Shown piece by piece: positions 1-12,700 of a DNA stretch of 64,000 nucleotides; within the stretch, counting starts at the first letter, position 1, and each line of letters starts with the position of its first letter. Below the pieces are notes generated by a model. It made no database searches. It saw only the letters and a program-made list of their open reading frames with translations, and was not told where the DNA came from. This stretch comes from Rotaria sordida (taxonomy: Eukaryota > Rotifera > Eurotatoria > Philodinida > Philodinidae). The position numbers were made by a program, and so were the translations under genes. Location: positions 20,258-84,257 of the forward strand of contig CAJNOL010001038.1 in the NCBI GenBank assembly GCA_905250125.1, in the 5' to 3' direction.

Positions 1-210
1 ATAGTCAACTTTCAACAAAGTTTTATTAACAGATCACAAACAATCCCTACTCATCTATAGGGAGCTGCGGGTCTCGGTCCACAAAAACGCGGACTTGCAG
101 CTTCCTTCTACTCATACGTTCTATCAGTAGGAACGAATCTTGATTATGTAATTTAACTTTACAATATTTAATTGAAATTTTAAAGAATATTCTATCTTTA
201 TCTCTAGCAG
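1..210. other. Left edge, non-coding or upstream intron of the first gene
   Basis: No convincing coding exon. Bases 50-110 form a short imperfect fold-back with GGAGCTGC on the left and GCAGCTTCC on the right around a small GC-rich centre, unlike the surrounding AT-rich DNA. The end of the stretch, TCTTTATCTCTAGCAG, reads as a splice acceptor feeding the exon at 211. The intron probably starts somewhere in the first 150 bases, but I cannot fix the donor. Confidence 0.35.
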
Positions 211-843
211 GAAAATAATTCTAATAAAATTACTAATGAACAAACAAATGGATATAATCAAACAAATAATATTTCATCTCCAACAAGTATGATTAAATCT
301 TCAATACCTCATTCCATGTCGGATACTCGTTTTCCTACTTCATCATCTAATGAACATTTTCTAATTAATAATGATTCAATTATATCATCAACTACATCAT
401 CTACTACTGATATACCAAAGTAATTAATTCATAAAACAAAAACAAAAACACACAGACAGTTAACCAATTAAAATTTCGTATATCTATATAGATTTAAATC
501 ACCATTGATACAAAGTCTTCTGAATAAAGCACGAAATACACGATCAACAGATAATTTATCACAAACAAGTATGACATCATCACAAATAATGACTGAAAGT
601 ATGATTGATGAATCTATAACACCTGCAGAATCGACAACTCTAATTGATCTTTCTGATGATGATCATCAAGAAAATTCAACAACTAATGGTCATTCTGATA
701 TACAGTGAGTAGAAATTTTACAAAAAGCAACAAAAAAAAAAATATATATATATATATTATTTATTATTTAAAGTTTATCATCTTCAACAAATTTAAATTC
801 ATATCATGATCGTCCAATGGAAACAGCAACTGCTTTTCAATAA
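211..843 (+). CDS. C-terminal exons of a Ser/Thr/Asn-rich protein (5' part missing)
   Basis: Three exons can be joined in frame: 211-419, 492-704 and 774-843 (TAA). Introns are 72 and 69 bp with GT-AG ends (GTAATT...TATAG and GTGAGT...TTTAAAG), and the phases agree at both junctions. The product is a low-complexity tail of about 163 residues, rich in Ser, Thr, Asn and Ile, with an acidic patch (DLSDDDHQE) near the end. No domain is recognisable; tails like this are common at the disordered ends of signalling or adaptor proteins. The real start lies upstream, probably outside the window. Runs of AATAAA follow at about 985-1010 and could serve as the poly(A) signal. Codon use (AT-ending codons, TCA for Ser) matches the other genes in the first 24 kb. 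Confidence 0.6.
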
Positions 844-2648
844 TAAAATCATATAATGATTTCGTTTAATTAATTTATTTCAATCGACAATATATTCATT
901 ATCTAGTCTTCTATGATCAATTTTTTCTTAATTTGTTTTTGTTTTTCCTACTATAACTCGCTCAAATATTATACAGTCGGACAAATAAAATAAAATAAAA
1001 TAAAAAAATCGAAACAATAGCCATATATTACCCATAATATAAGACTGAAATAAATCAGATTATCTCTTCACCTTCCTCTTCTATTGTTTTATGTTCATAT
1101 AACGTTGTTGTACGTTTTTTTTTTCGTGTGCGTGTGTGTTCTCTTGTTTTCTTCTTGCTTCATACCCATTGTTCTTATTTTTTTTTTTCTAAATAAAATA
1201 CTGTGTTCATGGTAATCAAATACAGGAACAAAATCAATCAAGCAAATTTTCTTTTTTTTTTTTTTTTTGTATATATATATTCTTTTGAAATAAAATCGCA
1301 AGGGACGCATCAATGATAATAATAGCATATCGATTGAAAAACTTCTAATTGATCATATGTCTATGTTACGATAAAATCAATAGAAGTACTTGAAAATTTA
1401 TCGAAGCATACAAATAATAGTCGATTACAATAGAAAAAAATTGTGTATCATAGGGTAATGCATCGATGAACTTCCTGAAAGAAACAAATAAAAATTAATT
1501 ACATAAGAAAAAGATGCATATCAATGATGAACATAGTATAAATAGAATGTACGCAAAGAAACGAATTAAACTTCCTCAAAAATCGATCTTGGATCATGTA
1601 CATTCAAATTGTCTGAAATTTTTAGGATATGTTGGAGCTGTAGGGAGGAGTAGAGTCTATCCAGTCGAATCATACTGTGATAATCTCAATGAAATTTTCT
1701 AATTGGCATTGAATAGTCGATTCGAAGACTCGATGACTAGCGCATTCTATACTTTTCTCAGATAACTAGAGCCTGTCGGATTCAAGATGATGAAAGATAT
1801 TCAACAAACGAGGATCAAAAGTAGCTTATTTTATAATCTAAAATTCTCTGTGCATCGTCATTTTATAGATTAAATTGTTTTTCTTTTTTTATTTCAAAAA
1901 CTATTTTAAACTATAGCATTCTGTTTTTTTAAATCTTACTGTTTATGTGAAGAAAAAAAAAGATGACAAATTCGAGTCTATTTATAGAAATGCTTTTTTA
2001 AATAATAATAAAAAAAACCCATTATTAGAAAAATGGACCCTGTAGCTTCACTTGCTCTTTCAAAGTAGCGGAAAATATTCCTACTTTTTTCTGAAAAAAA
2101 AAGCATATTTTCCAAACAGAAGACGATGGAAATCGTAGAAAATTTTAGCGAAAAACAAGGTGTCAAATAAAAAAATCATGTCGTTTATGGAAGATCAGGC
2201 CTCAGAGTATCTCATATTTCAATTTTTCTGATGAAAATTTGGTTTTTTTAAGGCGCGGAGCCTTAATATTCGATAAATGAATTAATAAATACGTATTCAA
2301 GAGAAAATAGAGAACAGTTTTTGTTTTGCAACTGAACATTACTCTAGATAATGATAAATATTTACTTCATGTTTTAACTAATAGACATGATTGAAAATTA
2401 TTAATAACAACATATGAGAATGATTAATTATAAAAAAAAAAAAAACTTCATTTTCTATTTGCTCTTAGAAAAATAAAAAGTTTGATTCTCGAAGAGGTAG
2501 TAGGAACTTTTCATATCATATAATTTGTAATGGTAAAACATAATTAAAAAAAATATGTGAATTTCAAATTATCATCTGCAAATTAAATTTTCATACGTTC
2601 ATATTGTGTTAATGAAATATATTGCATATTATTTAAAGGAAGATAGAG

Positions 2649-3016
2649 CGACTACTTAAGAAGACAAAAAATTTCGAAAAACGCGTTTAAACGCACAATC
2701 GAGAACCGCGACGGTGACCCATTCACACGCACGAAACGACGTTTTTTGCGCAAAATAGTTACTTTTGGAATGTGAAAACGTTGAAAAATTTCAGTTTTTT
2801 TGTATTAAAACGTTCTTTTTCTCTGGAGTTTAGAAATAATGCGTTTAAACGCTCAGTTCTTCAATTTTTCATCATTTTCACATTCCAAAAGTGACTATTT
2901 TGCACAAAAAACGTCGTTTCATGCGTTTTTTTAATGAGCATGAATGAATCACAGTCATGGTTCCTGACTGTGCGTTTAAACGCGTTTTTCAAAATGTTTG
3001 TCTGCTTGGGTAGACG
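2649..3016. mobile_element. Non-autonomous inverted-repeat element (MITE-like)
   Basis: The left arm (about 2649-2795) is nearly the reverse complement of the right arm (about 2868-3016). Both carry an AACGCGTTTAAACGCAC block and the string ACGACGTTTTTTG. The terminal bases are similar but imperfect (CGACTACTTAAG against CGTCTACCCAAG). There is no open frame, and I see no clear target duplication. Confidence 0.65.
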
Positions 3017-4255
3017 TATTACACTTCATGCAGAGTAATTATTTGATTAATCCAATGATCATTGGGATAAAAGTGAAAATAGAACGATTTGAAAATTCGT
3101 ACTTTTCTTCTGTAAAAGATTATTATCTTTTTCTTTTATTTGACTAATAAAGATATTTAAAATCATCTTTAACAGCATATGTACTTTAGATACAAATTTT
3201 AAAAAAAAGACTTTTTCAGTTTATAAATCATACTATTATAATCAATGAAGACATTTTATCGATGATAAATATTTTGTTAAACTTCTAATATGACAAGATT
3301 TCTACTTATCTGTTAAGCTATTGAAAAATTTGTAAAATATATTTGATTCACTAGATAATATTCTCATGAATATATAAGCCATTTCAGGCAAAACGGAACA
3401 TATCCACCTACCATTTGACTTTGATTCTTCATCAGGCTTATTTTTCTAAATGAGTTCTTTCAGCATAAACATCTGCAAAAAAGTTGACTCTTTCAGCTGA
3501 CTATTTATTAAAAAGTAATTAGCAAATATTTCTCTGATCATATAAGGAAAAAAAATCTGAAAACTCCATGTTAAATTCTACGGTATAAACTGCATCTTTG
3601 ATAAAATTTTTAGTAACATTAAATTTCAAACACTTCCTCTTAAAAATCATTTTTATACAGATTCGATCAAGTCCTAAAACAAGAATTCTTTCCCTTACCA
3701 TTATCTAGAGATTCTTAAGAAGAATTTATATCATTTAGAATTAATTTTGTACTTCTCATTTGGTTATACGAGCATTTTTCGTTTGTAATATTCGTACATA
3801 TCACATAACACGTCTTTCAAGGATGTACTTCGGCTTACAGTACGTAGGAAAAACTTTTAAGGAAAATTGGATTTTTCCAAACGTAATGATTTTGTACGTC
3901 ATACTTTTCAGAGGCAGGATAATAAAACAAAATAATATTTTATTTGCAACTGGTAGTTCACAAAGTTTTGTACGACTAACATAGATTTAATTGGGCACGG
4001 TCAGCTATCAGTCATCCATACATGAGTAGAGTTCGAACTTAAAAATGAATAAAGCTGAGTCTATTATTGTCAAGAGAACAATCGATAGCATTTAGAACGA
4101 AAGGGTATTTATTTCTGAGCAGCATTGAGTACTCTGGACAAGGTAAAATTTGTGTAAAAGATTAACAAAAATCGCTTATAGTGTATTTCGTCGCTCTTAT
4201 TGCTAATTTTCTCAATAAAAACGGCGTCTTCAGATAGAACTCAACAAGTTTTATA

Positions 4256-5170
4256 ACGACTGATGCAAAAGTCTTGGCACAAATGTCGAGACCTGTAGTA
4301 TTTCAACAGAAAGTGCTAGAGATATAATTCTTTCACCATTAGATAGACCAAAGTGTCTGCTTTCAAACTCACTTTTTGAAAAAAGCTTTTGATGAAGTTA
4401 AGGTTTTCAAATTTTAATTTTTAAAAAACCCCTAAAACCGACTTGTAACCATGCGAAATTAGGAAATGTTACGATAACACACCTTTATGTAAGTTTCACA
4501 GTTTTTCGCTGTGCTACAAAAATTTAGTAGCTCAGTAGCTACGATTCAAAAAAAAAGCTTGGTTCAATCGAACATAGTCTGGCTGAGTTATAAGTGGATT
4601 TAATTATGACGAAATTGGCGCCAAAGCGCTATTTTGTTCATTAGTAGTGTTTAGCTGATTTTCAGGAGATGAAAACGCCTATTCCCAGTTTTTCATATGG
4701 ATTCTGAAAGGTCTTGAAAAACAGCATCTTTTGGACTAATTAAAAATTTTTGTCTTCCTAAAAATACCTAAATTGCGCACCAAAAACCCAACACTGCCGT
4801 GCTTTCGCTTAAAAGCCTGATTGCGGATTACCATGGATACGCACAAATTTCGGAGTGAGATTTTGAAAAACCCTACACTTCAGACTTGATTCCCTGGAAG
4901 TTTCAGCTCATTATCTATTAATTCGACAAGAATACTGTTGTTTTAAATTAAAAAAAAGCGCGAAAAAGGATCAAAAGTTACAAACCGTTTTTAGTGGTTT
5001 TTGAAAATTTGAAATTTGAAAACTTTAACTTCATCAAAAACTTTTTGAAAAAAGTGGGTTTGAAAGCGCACATTTTGGTCTATCTAATGGTGAAAGAATT
5101 AGATCTCTAGCACCTTCTGTTGAAATACTACGGGCCTCGACATTTGTGCCAAGACTTTTGCATCAGTCGT
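4256..5170. mobile_element. TA-flanked inverted-repeat element, Tc1/mariner-type MITE
   Basis: The ends are ACGACTGATGC and its exact reverse complement, each next to TA, as expected for a Tc1/mariner-like insertion. The two arms of about 190 bp (to about 4440, and from about 4985) match closely, including blocks reading AAAGTCTTGGCACAAATGTC and TTCACCATTAGATAGACCAA. The centre has no transposase, so the element would have moved in trans. Confidence 0.7.
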
Positions 5171-8100
5171 TACTCATTTTGAGTGTAGTTTGATTTAATA
5201 TTGCCATCCATTTTCTATAAATACTGTGTTACAGAGTATTCAAATTTTACAATATGTTTAAACCATTAACTATTTACCACTGCTTTTTTTCATAAGTATT
5301 CAAATAATTGAAATTAACATCGAATTCTGAATAAAATGAAGTGTTTAGTTAATCAAAATTCATCGAAAAAAATTGCTTCTAGCTCCCATCAAGATTGACT
5401 GAAAAAATGAATTTCATCAAAAAAGTTATTTCAACAATGGAAAATAAATTTCTTATATGGTAAAACGATAATAAAAGACAAAATAGTAGATGACTAAATA
5501 AAAAAAAAACAGCATTTTTATGCAACTCATTTTTTAAATCAATCTTGTGGAAAAGCAGAGGAAAATTTTTCGATGAAAAAAAAAAACATTTCATAGAAAG
5601 ATTTGCAGTACAGTTAGTTTGACTCAATTCGTAATTTTCTAATTAAAATCTACAAAATAAAGACTAAGAAGTATCTATTAAAACTAGTATACATGAAATT
5701 TCTTAAGTCATTAGAAGTTTTTGAGTTTGTCATGAATATCTATCAGGCAGTAAGTTAATAAGTATAACCAAACTTTTAGCGAAGATATCATTACCCGCCA
5801 ATGAAATGACAAATAAAATATACTGATCATTTTTTTTTCAATAGACTTTATCTTATAGGAATCGATGTAGAGTCGAATACTCTATTGAGATGAAAATATC
5901 ATCGTCATGAAAAGTAATCAAGAAGATACCTCACGATGTCGACAATGAGAAACTATGGTTAGTATATTTTGAGTTCTTATTACTTTAGATATTATCGAAT
6001 CATATTTAAACGACTCAGCATTGACGTCTTCATTGAGTAATACATGAAGTTAAAAAGTTTAAGAACGGACAGATTTGTAGTCTTATACGATCTCGTCCTT
6101 TCTCAGGTCAAAGAAAATTTTTTTTTTCGCTGGATTCTAGTGAAAAATACATCATTTCATGTAGAATCTGATGTTAGTGACGAATATCTAGTGACTTTTA
6201 ACTCGTTTTGCCCTTCATCCTTATTCATAGTACGATTTCCGTGTAACGACTGTTATTTTCTAGATAGTTCAGCTTCAGCTAAAAGAAAAATCAATGAAAT
6301 TTTTACTGATTGTAGATCTAAATAGTCTCTATCTATAATAAAAGTTTTAAAAAACTTACAAATATATGTGAGAGGAAAATGTTACTCAACATTTTTCAGT
6401 ATAATATAAATTTCTTCTGAACAATACAACAACAAGAACTGAAATTTTCAAAATGTCACTCTGTAAAATGAGTATAACGACCATTTTTTTTTTACAAAGT
6501 TCTTTTCTTTGAAATAAAACTTATATAAGAGAAAACTTTTGTTACTACAAGAGTTCTCTCTCTCTCTCTCTCTTTTCTCATATGGTCTACGTGCCACTAG
6601 CTCTATCATCACAGAGAGAACTAGAAGTGAGTTTGTGTCACTCTACGTAAAAATATACAAGTGTCTGTCAAACAATGCGGACATTGGACAAGGGAATAAG
6701 AAACAAATAAAATTTAAAGCAATTATGTATTTTGATAGAGCGTCAAACGTTGTATAAAGTGGACTATTTCCATTCTTTTTTTTTCTTATTTCAAAATAGC
6801 CACAAAATGTTCTTTTTCTTCGACGGGTCGGCAAAAAATAACGTTTTTTTTTTTGGAATGTATCTTTTATAAGTTAGCGATCGTATGAGCTAAAATTTCA
6901 ATCGTACCAAAAAATTGTAATTTATTCATATAGAACAATGTAAAAAAAAATTGAAATTCCGTAATGCTTGACTATACCGAATTGTAGGTTAAATGTTTGA
7001 ATTCTTTTTTTTTCGGTGATATTTTTTGGTAATATCCACACTAATGAGAATACTCAAGAATGAAAGATTAATTAAAATAGAACGAATATTTTTTTTTTTT
7101 TTATTATCAATGTTCAATAGAAATCTTAAAAGTTTACTCATTTCCGATATTTTGTTCTAATTGTTAAACTTATGATAACTACTTTTTCTTTTTCTTTTTT
7201 TTTTCAATGACAACAAATGAACCGACTTGAAATCAACTGACCGTGAATAGAGAACATTTTTTTTTTCTTGTAATGATTTATATAATAGACAAAAAAAAAA
7301 TGATGTAATTCATATTTCAATTGAATCAATAAATATTATCAATAACACAATATGCTACTTCTCATTAAACAATTCTATTCATATTCGTAATTAATTAATT
7401 ATCTTATACTTTATTATAAAATTTAAAAAAAACAAACGTGAACTCAATTGTCTTTTTCTTGATAATACACACAAGAAAAAAAAAAGAACAATTAATTTCG
7501 AAGAGCAATATTCAAATCTCATTTGTCAATGTTCAATAATTATATTTAGTGATAATAATTACTTGTAAATATCCGTGTTTGTTGTTTTTTGTTAATTGCC
7601 TATAATATATATTGTGAAACGATTCACTGAGCTGATCACTATATGATTATAGAGTATAAGGAAGAAAGAACAAAAAAAAAAAAAAAAAAGAGACAAAACG
7701 ATTTGTTGGTCACACTTATACTGACCATGAAATCATGTTATGTGTCCAATGGGTCTTATCTTCTATACATCATGTGTATAGTTCACTGATATCTTAATAG
7801 GACTCAATTGTCGAAAAGAAGGCTGGCACTTTGCGCTCAATGTTAATGGAATGCTATCTTTAGCGTGTGTCGAGGGACCTCATCATCACCTCTCACTCAA
7901 TATGAAGAAGAAAAAAAAATCAGATCAACGATAACAGAAGAGTAGAAGAAGAGAAAGTGTTTGTATAGTTCATGAATAAGCAGGTGTATGTAGTTCTTCT
8001 TCTGAAAAATCCAGTTGTGCAACTTAGTCAATGCATCAGCTTGATGCGTTTCGTTACAATCAAATAAAATTGAACTATGTTCAAGTATCTTTCCTTTTCC

Positions 8101-9754
8101 TTTTTCTTTTTTTCATTCTTTTTCTTATCGTTCAATATTTATATAATTGAGACATATAGAAAGAAGGAATCCACCTGCTGTTGCTGTTCGATTGAAGAGA
8201 ATAAAAAAAAAGAAGTCATTTCTTTTTTCTTTTTTCTTTTCTAACTTTGATTTCCGTTACAAGAAAAGTAAGTACCCCAGAAGGGAAAAAATGTTGAATA
8301 AACAGATTTGTGCTTTTCATTTTTATTTTGTTCTGATTTTTATCAGCTTGATTGATATCATCATCTTAAAATTGTTTATAACCCATATGTCTTCTTGTCG
8401 AGACACTTGTTTTTCAAGAGATGATTATTGTCATAAAGTAAGATCGACAAGAGTTTAATTAGATAGATATTTGATTAGAAGATTTGACCCTATGTCGAAC
8501 GTCATTCATGGTCAATGAACACAATCACTTCGCTTCTCTCTCTCTCTCTTATCTTTTCGCAAATACCAAACAAGTGCTTATATATATATATATTACAAAG
8601 AGAGTCTGGAATCTTTCTTACTAAATGATGAATAAGATTAATGAGAGCGGTCTCTTTGCTCATCTATATATATGCATTGAGTTATCTCGTTTCTTATTAT
8701 GAATAAGATTCGACATTTATTTTAAAAGCATAAGAGACAAGTAAAAATGATCTATCAAATGGTTTTTTTTTTTTATTTTCTGATCAATCAGTATTGTTAC
8801 TTGAATGAACATGTTGTTGTTGTCAAACTCTATTATCATTAACACACATTCGCTCATTCTCTTTTTCTGTTCTGTCCAAAATCTCTCTTCTTCCAATTGA
8901 ATATCTTCACTTTCTCTCTCTCTCTCTCTCTCTGTACATATATATATATATATATGTATATTGTATAGTCGATGGCACAGCCAATTAAGGTGCATTTAGC
9001 CTCGAGGATACCGCTACAGACTAGACAGTGTTTGTGCTGTCCATCAAAACGTGTTAGATATATCATTATTGCAATGTTATAGTGCCGTTTTTTTTTTATT
9101 AGATATCTTTATTGAAATTTGTGAGTAGAAAGTTTTACCTTGACAAAATAGCTCGAATTAAACGTATTAATGATGAATAGGCTATTCATTGTTGGTACTT
9201 GCTAAAAGGTCTTTTTTTCACCTGTATAAATGAAATACATATATATGTTATACAGTAGTCGAATTGTTTTATGCAAGTAGACCGCGTATATATATATATA
9301 TCTCGAATGAACTTTTTCTAATTAATCGGATATGTGTATGTGTGTGTGTGGACCGACAACAAGTGAAGAGAAAGAAAAGAGAAATAGGTGATATCACAAA
9401 ACTGAAACCAGATGCGAGACAGACAGAAAAGACAGAGAGAGAGAGAGAAAGGAAAGACGAGGGACATATCGAGCACGTCATAAATTACGATTATGATTAT
9501 GAGCTCATCGTTACTCGACGAGATAGTTGGTTGATAGGTAGGTGAATTCCTTTCTTTTTTGTTAATCTTAAAATTTTGTTTGTTTTTCTTCTTTTTTTTC
9601 TATCCTCATTTTTTTTTTGCTGTCATATGATTTCGTCACTTGCTTATCACTATATATATGATAACATAGATGCCCTTTTTCATTTTTTTTTCTTGTTATT
9701 TCCAATATTGACCTTTTAAGATAGGATTTTGATACAATCATATCAAGAAATAAA

Positions 9755-12700
9755 ATGTTGTTACTACGAACAATTTTTCTTGTTTTGGTATTAACAATAA
9801 CAATTTCATCGAATACATTCAATGGAAATTGGAAAAATAAATTAAAAACATTTAAAACAAAAACTAAAGATAAAATTACTGAACAAATACAAGAAAAATG
9901 TAAGTGTAAATTGAATAAATCTTTAAAGTCAATAATCAACTATAAATATGTTTCATATTGTGTTGTATATTCATTTTTCTTTCCTTTCATCTTGATCGTT
10001 AATCTAAAAGTATAGTCTCTTGAATGTATATGTATATATATATATATATATTAAAAGAAAGAAAAACAAAGATAGTCGATCTTGAGTTATGCACGCGACA
10101 AACACTTTATGTCCTCCGTCTCGCGACAATGCATTTTCAAAGTCAATTATCGTTCATTCAATGTTGAGATGATGGTCAAAATATTTTATGTCTAGTATAT
10201 ATATATATACATTAGGAGGGCCAATGTAATATTACATATACATAAAAACACTTGTCTGAACAATTACATACAAAAGAGATCATCAGACACGCTTTCGTAC
10301 CTTGATAGAGTACTAAATAATTTTAATGGAGACTATTATCGTAATGTAATATAAGAAATGGATATTATTATTCAAGTACTTTTTCATTTTTCATAACAAA
10401 TAGAATCCGATTATGTTTGTAATGTCTTAAAATTAGAGTTATGAACCGTTTAAATAAGATGAATTTGTCTTGTATATATTATGAAATATTTCATACTATG
10501 AGAAAAATCATTGACTAGTCAAACTAATCATCAATTGAAAAATTTGTTCTAATTAATAGACAATATTAATTTTCATATATTTTAGCTCAATGTCCAAGAT
10601 CTTGGCAATATTTTGCTGCATCTTGCTATTGGAAATTTCCTATAAGACATTCATGGTCTGAAGCACGAAATGAATGTGCTAGATTTCGTGCTGATCTTGT
10701 TGTTATTGATAGTGATAATGAATTTGATTATATAGCAAAAAATATAACTGATTTACGAGAAGATTTTTATGTTGGATTTCATTATTATAATGGTAGGATT
10801 TAGATTTTATTGAAATTTAAAATTTTGAATAATAATGAACAAAAAAAAAATTAGATTCATGGTCATGGATCAATGGTCGAACTCTATCGGATTATACATA
10901 TTATACAGAAGAAGATTTATGTGAAGATCGATTACCAATTGAACCTCGTCATCGATCATGTGGAATTCTTGATCGTGCACGTCGAGGACGATTATGTATG
11001 AATGTTGATGTATGTGATAGAAAATTAAGTTTTATTTGTGAAAAAGGTTTGTTATTTATTAAAAAAATTGTATATGATAATTTCTTTTTTGTTTTTAGTT
11101 GTCGATCGATGTAGTTCTTTAAATGATATATGTGGTAAACATGGTCGATGTATAAATACAGATGATGGACAATATCGTTGTGAATGTCATTTTCTTTTTG
11201 GTGGAAATCGATGTCGATCGAGTAAAATAAAATATAAATTTTTGAAATTAATTATTTGTTTTCAAAAAAAAAATTTCTTTAGTTAGTCATGAAGGTAGTC
11301 AAATTATAATGGTAGCTATATTTATATTTGCGGCATGTATTACACCAATTATATTTCGATCAATATATAGAATATTGAAAAGAAAATTAAATCGATCATC
11401 ATCATCATCAACAATATATGGCAAACTTCATTCTTTAAATAACAGGTTAGAATAAAAAAGAAAAAGAAAAACTAAAATTTAAATATTGATGAATTTATCT
11501 TGTCAATAGATTATATAAGAAAAGAATTTTTTTTTCTTATTGAACAAGGTCCTTTTTTTTCTATTTAGTCTTTGTGAAATGATGCAATAACATGAGATGA
11601 TGATTTGTAATTTTGGAACGTCAGAAAATCAATCAATCTGTTTGCTTATATTGATTCTGAGTTATGTAATGAAGAGATTCTCATAGAAAAAAAAAAGAAA
11701 AGAAAAAAGAAAGCATTTGATTGACTTTTATTCATGAACTGAATATAGATACGAGCTAAAAAAAAAATATAACATTATTATCGACATTTTTGATTCCACA
11801 AATCTCTATTTCGGATTTATGAATTGTGTTATTTAATAACAGAAAAATGAATAATACTTTATATATACGATTCTAAAAACATGGAAATAAAAAGATTTTC
11901 CAATTTTACAGTCATCTAACATATTGTTTATCTAAGTCCAACTATGAAAATTTATCCAATTAATAATAGAAATATCCCACAAAAAAAAGAAGGATTCTAG
12001 AATTGGCTTTGGTAGGTTTACACACATGATCTAAAATCTTAAAGAATACAGGCATCCTAACAGTCAACAGTCGTCGAAAATATTCGAATTTTAAGATGCT
12101 TCCATCACTGTTCATATACCGGAAAAAACGCTTTGACAATTACCTAAATACTCAACACTGTCAGAATAGGACTTGAACTAAAACCTTAAGAGAATCACTC
12201 TTTCCGGGATTTCTCAAGAATGGTTCAACAAAAAAATTTGAAACTTTCACAGCTGATAGATCTCGATGTGTAGAGTAAAATTTGTCATAGACTCAAAATT
12301 CCGAAATGTTTTTTCCTAGGAGATATTGGGATCACAATGGCTACAAATCGCCCCTCGTTTGTCAGTGACGGTACGTCCTACAGAGCTGAAAGTCTTTTTT
12401 ACAGATACTAGACACTGTTTAGGGTTTCTTCTTTTTTTTTGATTTCTTTCTGTCTCGTACCGTTCGAATAAAAAAGCTCAAATACGAAGAGCACCGTAAA
12501 AAAACACATATATATATATGTTTTTTGAATAGTGCTTGCCTTGTAAGACCTGCCAAAACTCAGCGGTACAATATTTTTCAAAACAAAAAAAAACTAGGCA
12601 CTCTAAAGTGTCTCCAATATCTGTAGAAAAAATTTCAACCCGATCGGATGTACTGTGCCTGAGAAACGAAGACAATTCTGTAGATTTTTGCTGAAAAACA

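Larger units (their letters stand above)
844..9754. other. 8.9 kb without a recognisable gene; AT-rich, two inverted-repeat elements, microsatellites
   Basis: Short open frames here lack splice-compatible structure or family resemblance, and I see no gene. Contents: an inverted-repeat element at 2649-3016, a TA-flanked inverted-repeat element at 4256-5170, many A and T runs, and simple repeats of CT, TA and GA type at about 6555-6575, 8535-8600, 8915-8955, 9285-9300 and 9430-9450. The last kilobase before 9755 holds the probable promoter of the lectin-STRA6 gene, but no individual site can be assigned. Confidence 0.6.

Noticed and set aside
9568-9939. Minus-strand open frame of 123 codons overlapping exon 1 of the lectin-STRA6 gene
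   Set aside because: Antisense to a well-supported exon, hydrophobic and low-complexity, no splice partner or family resemblance.
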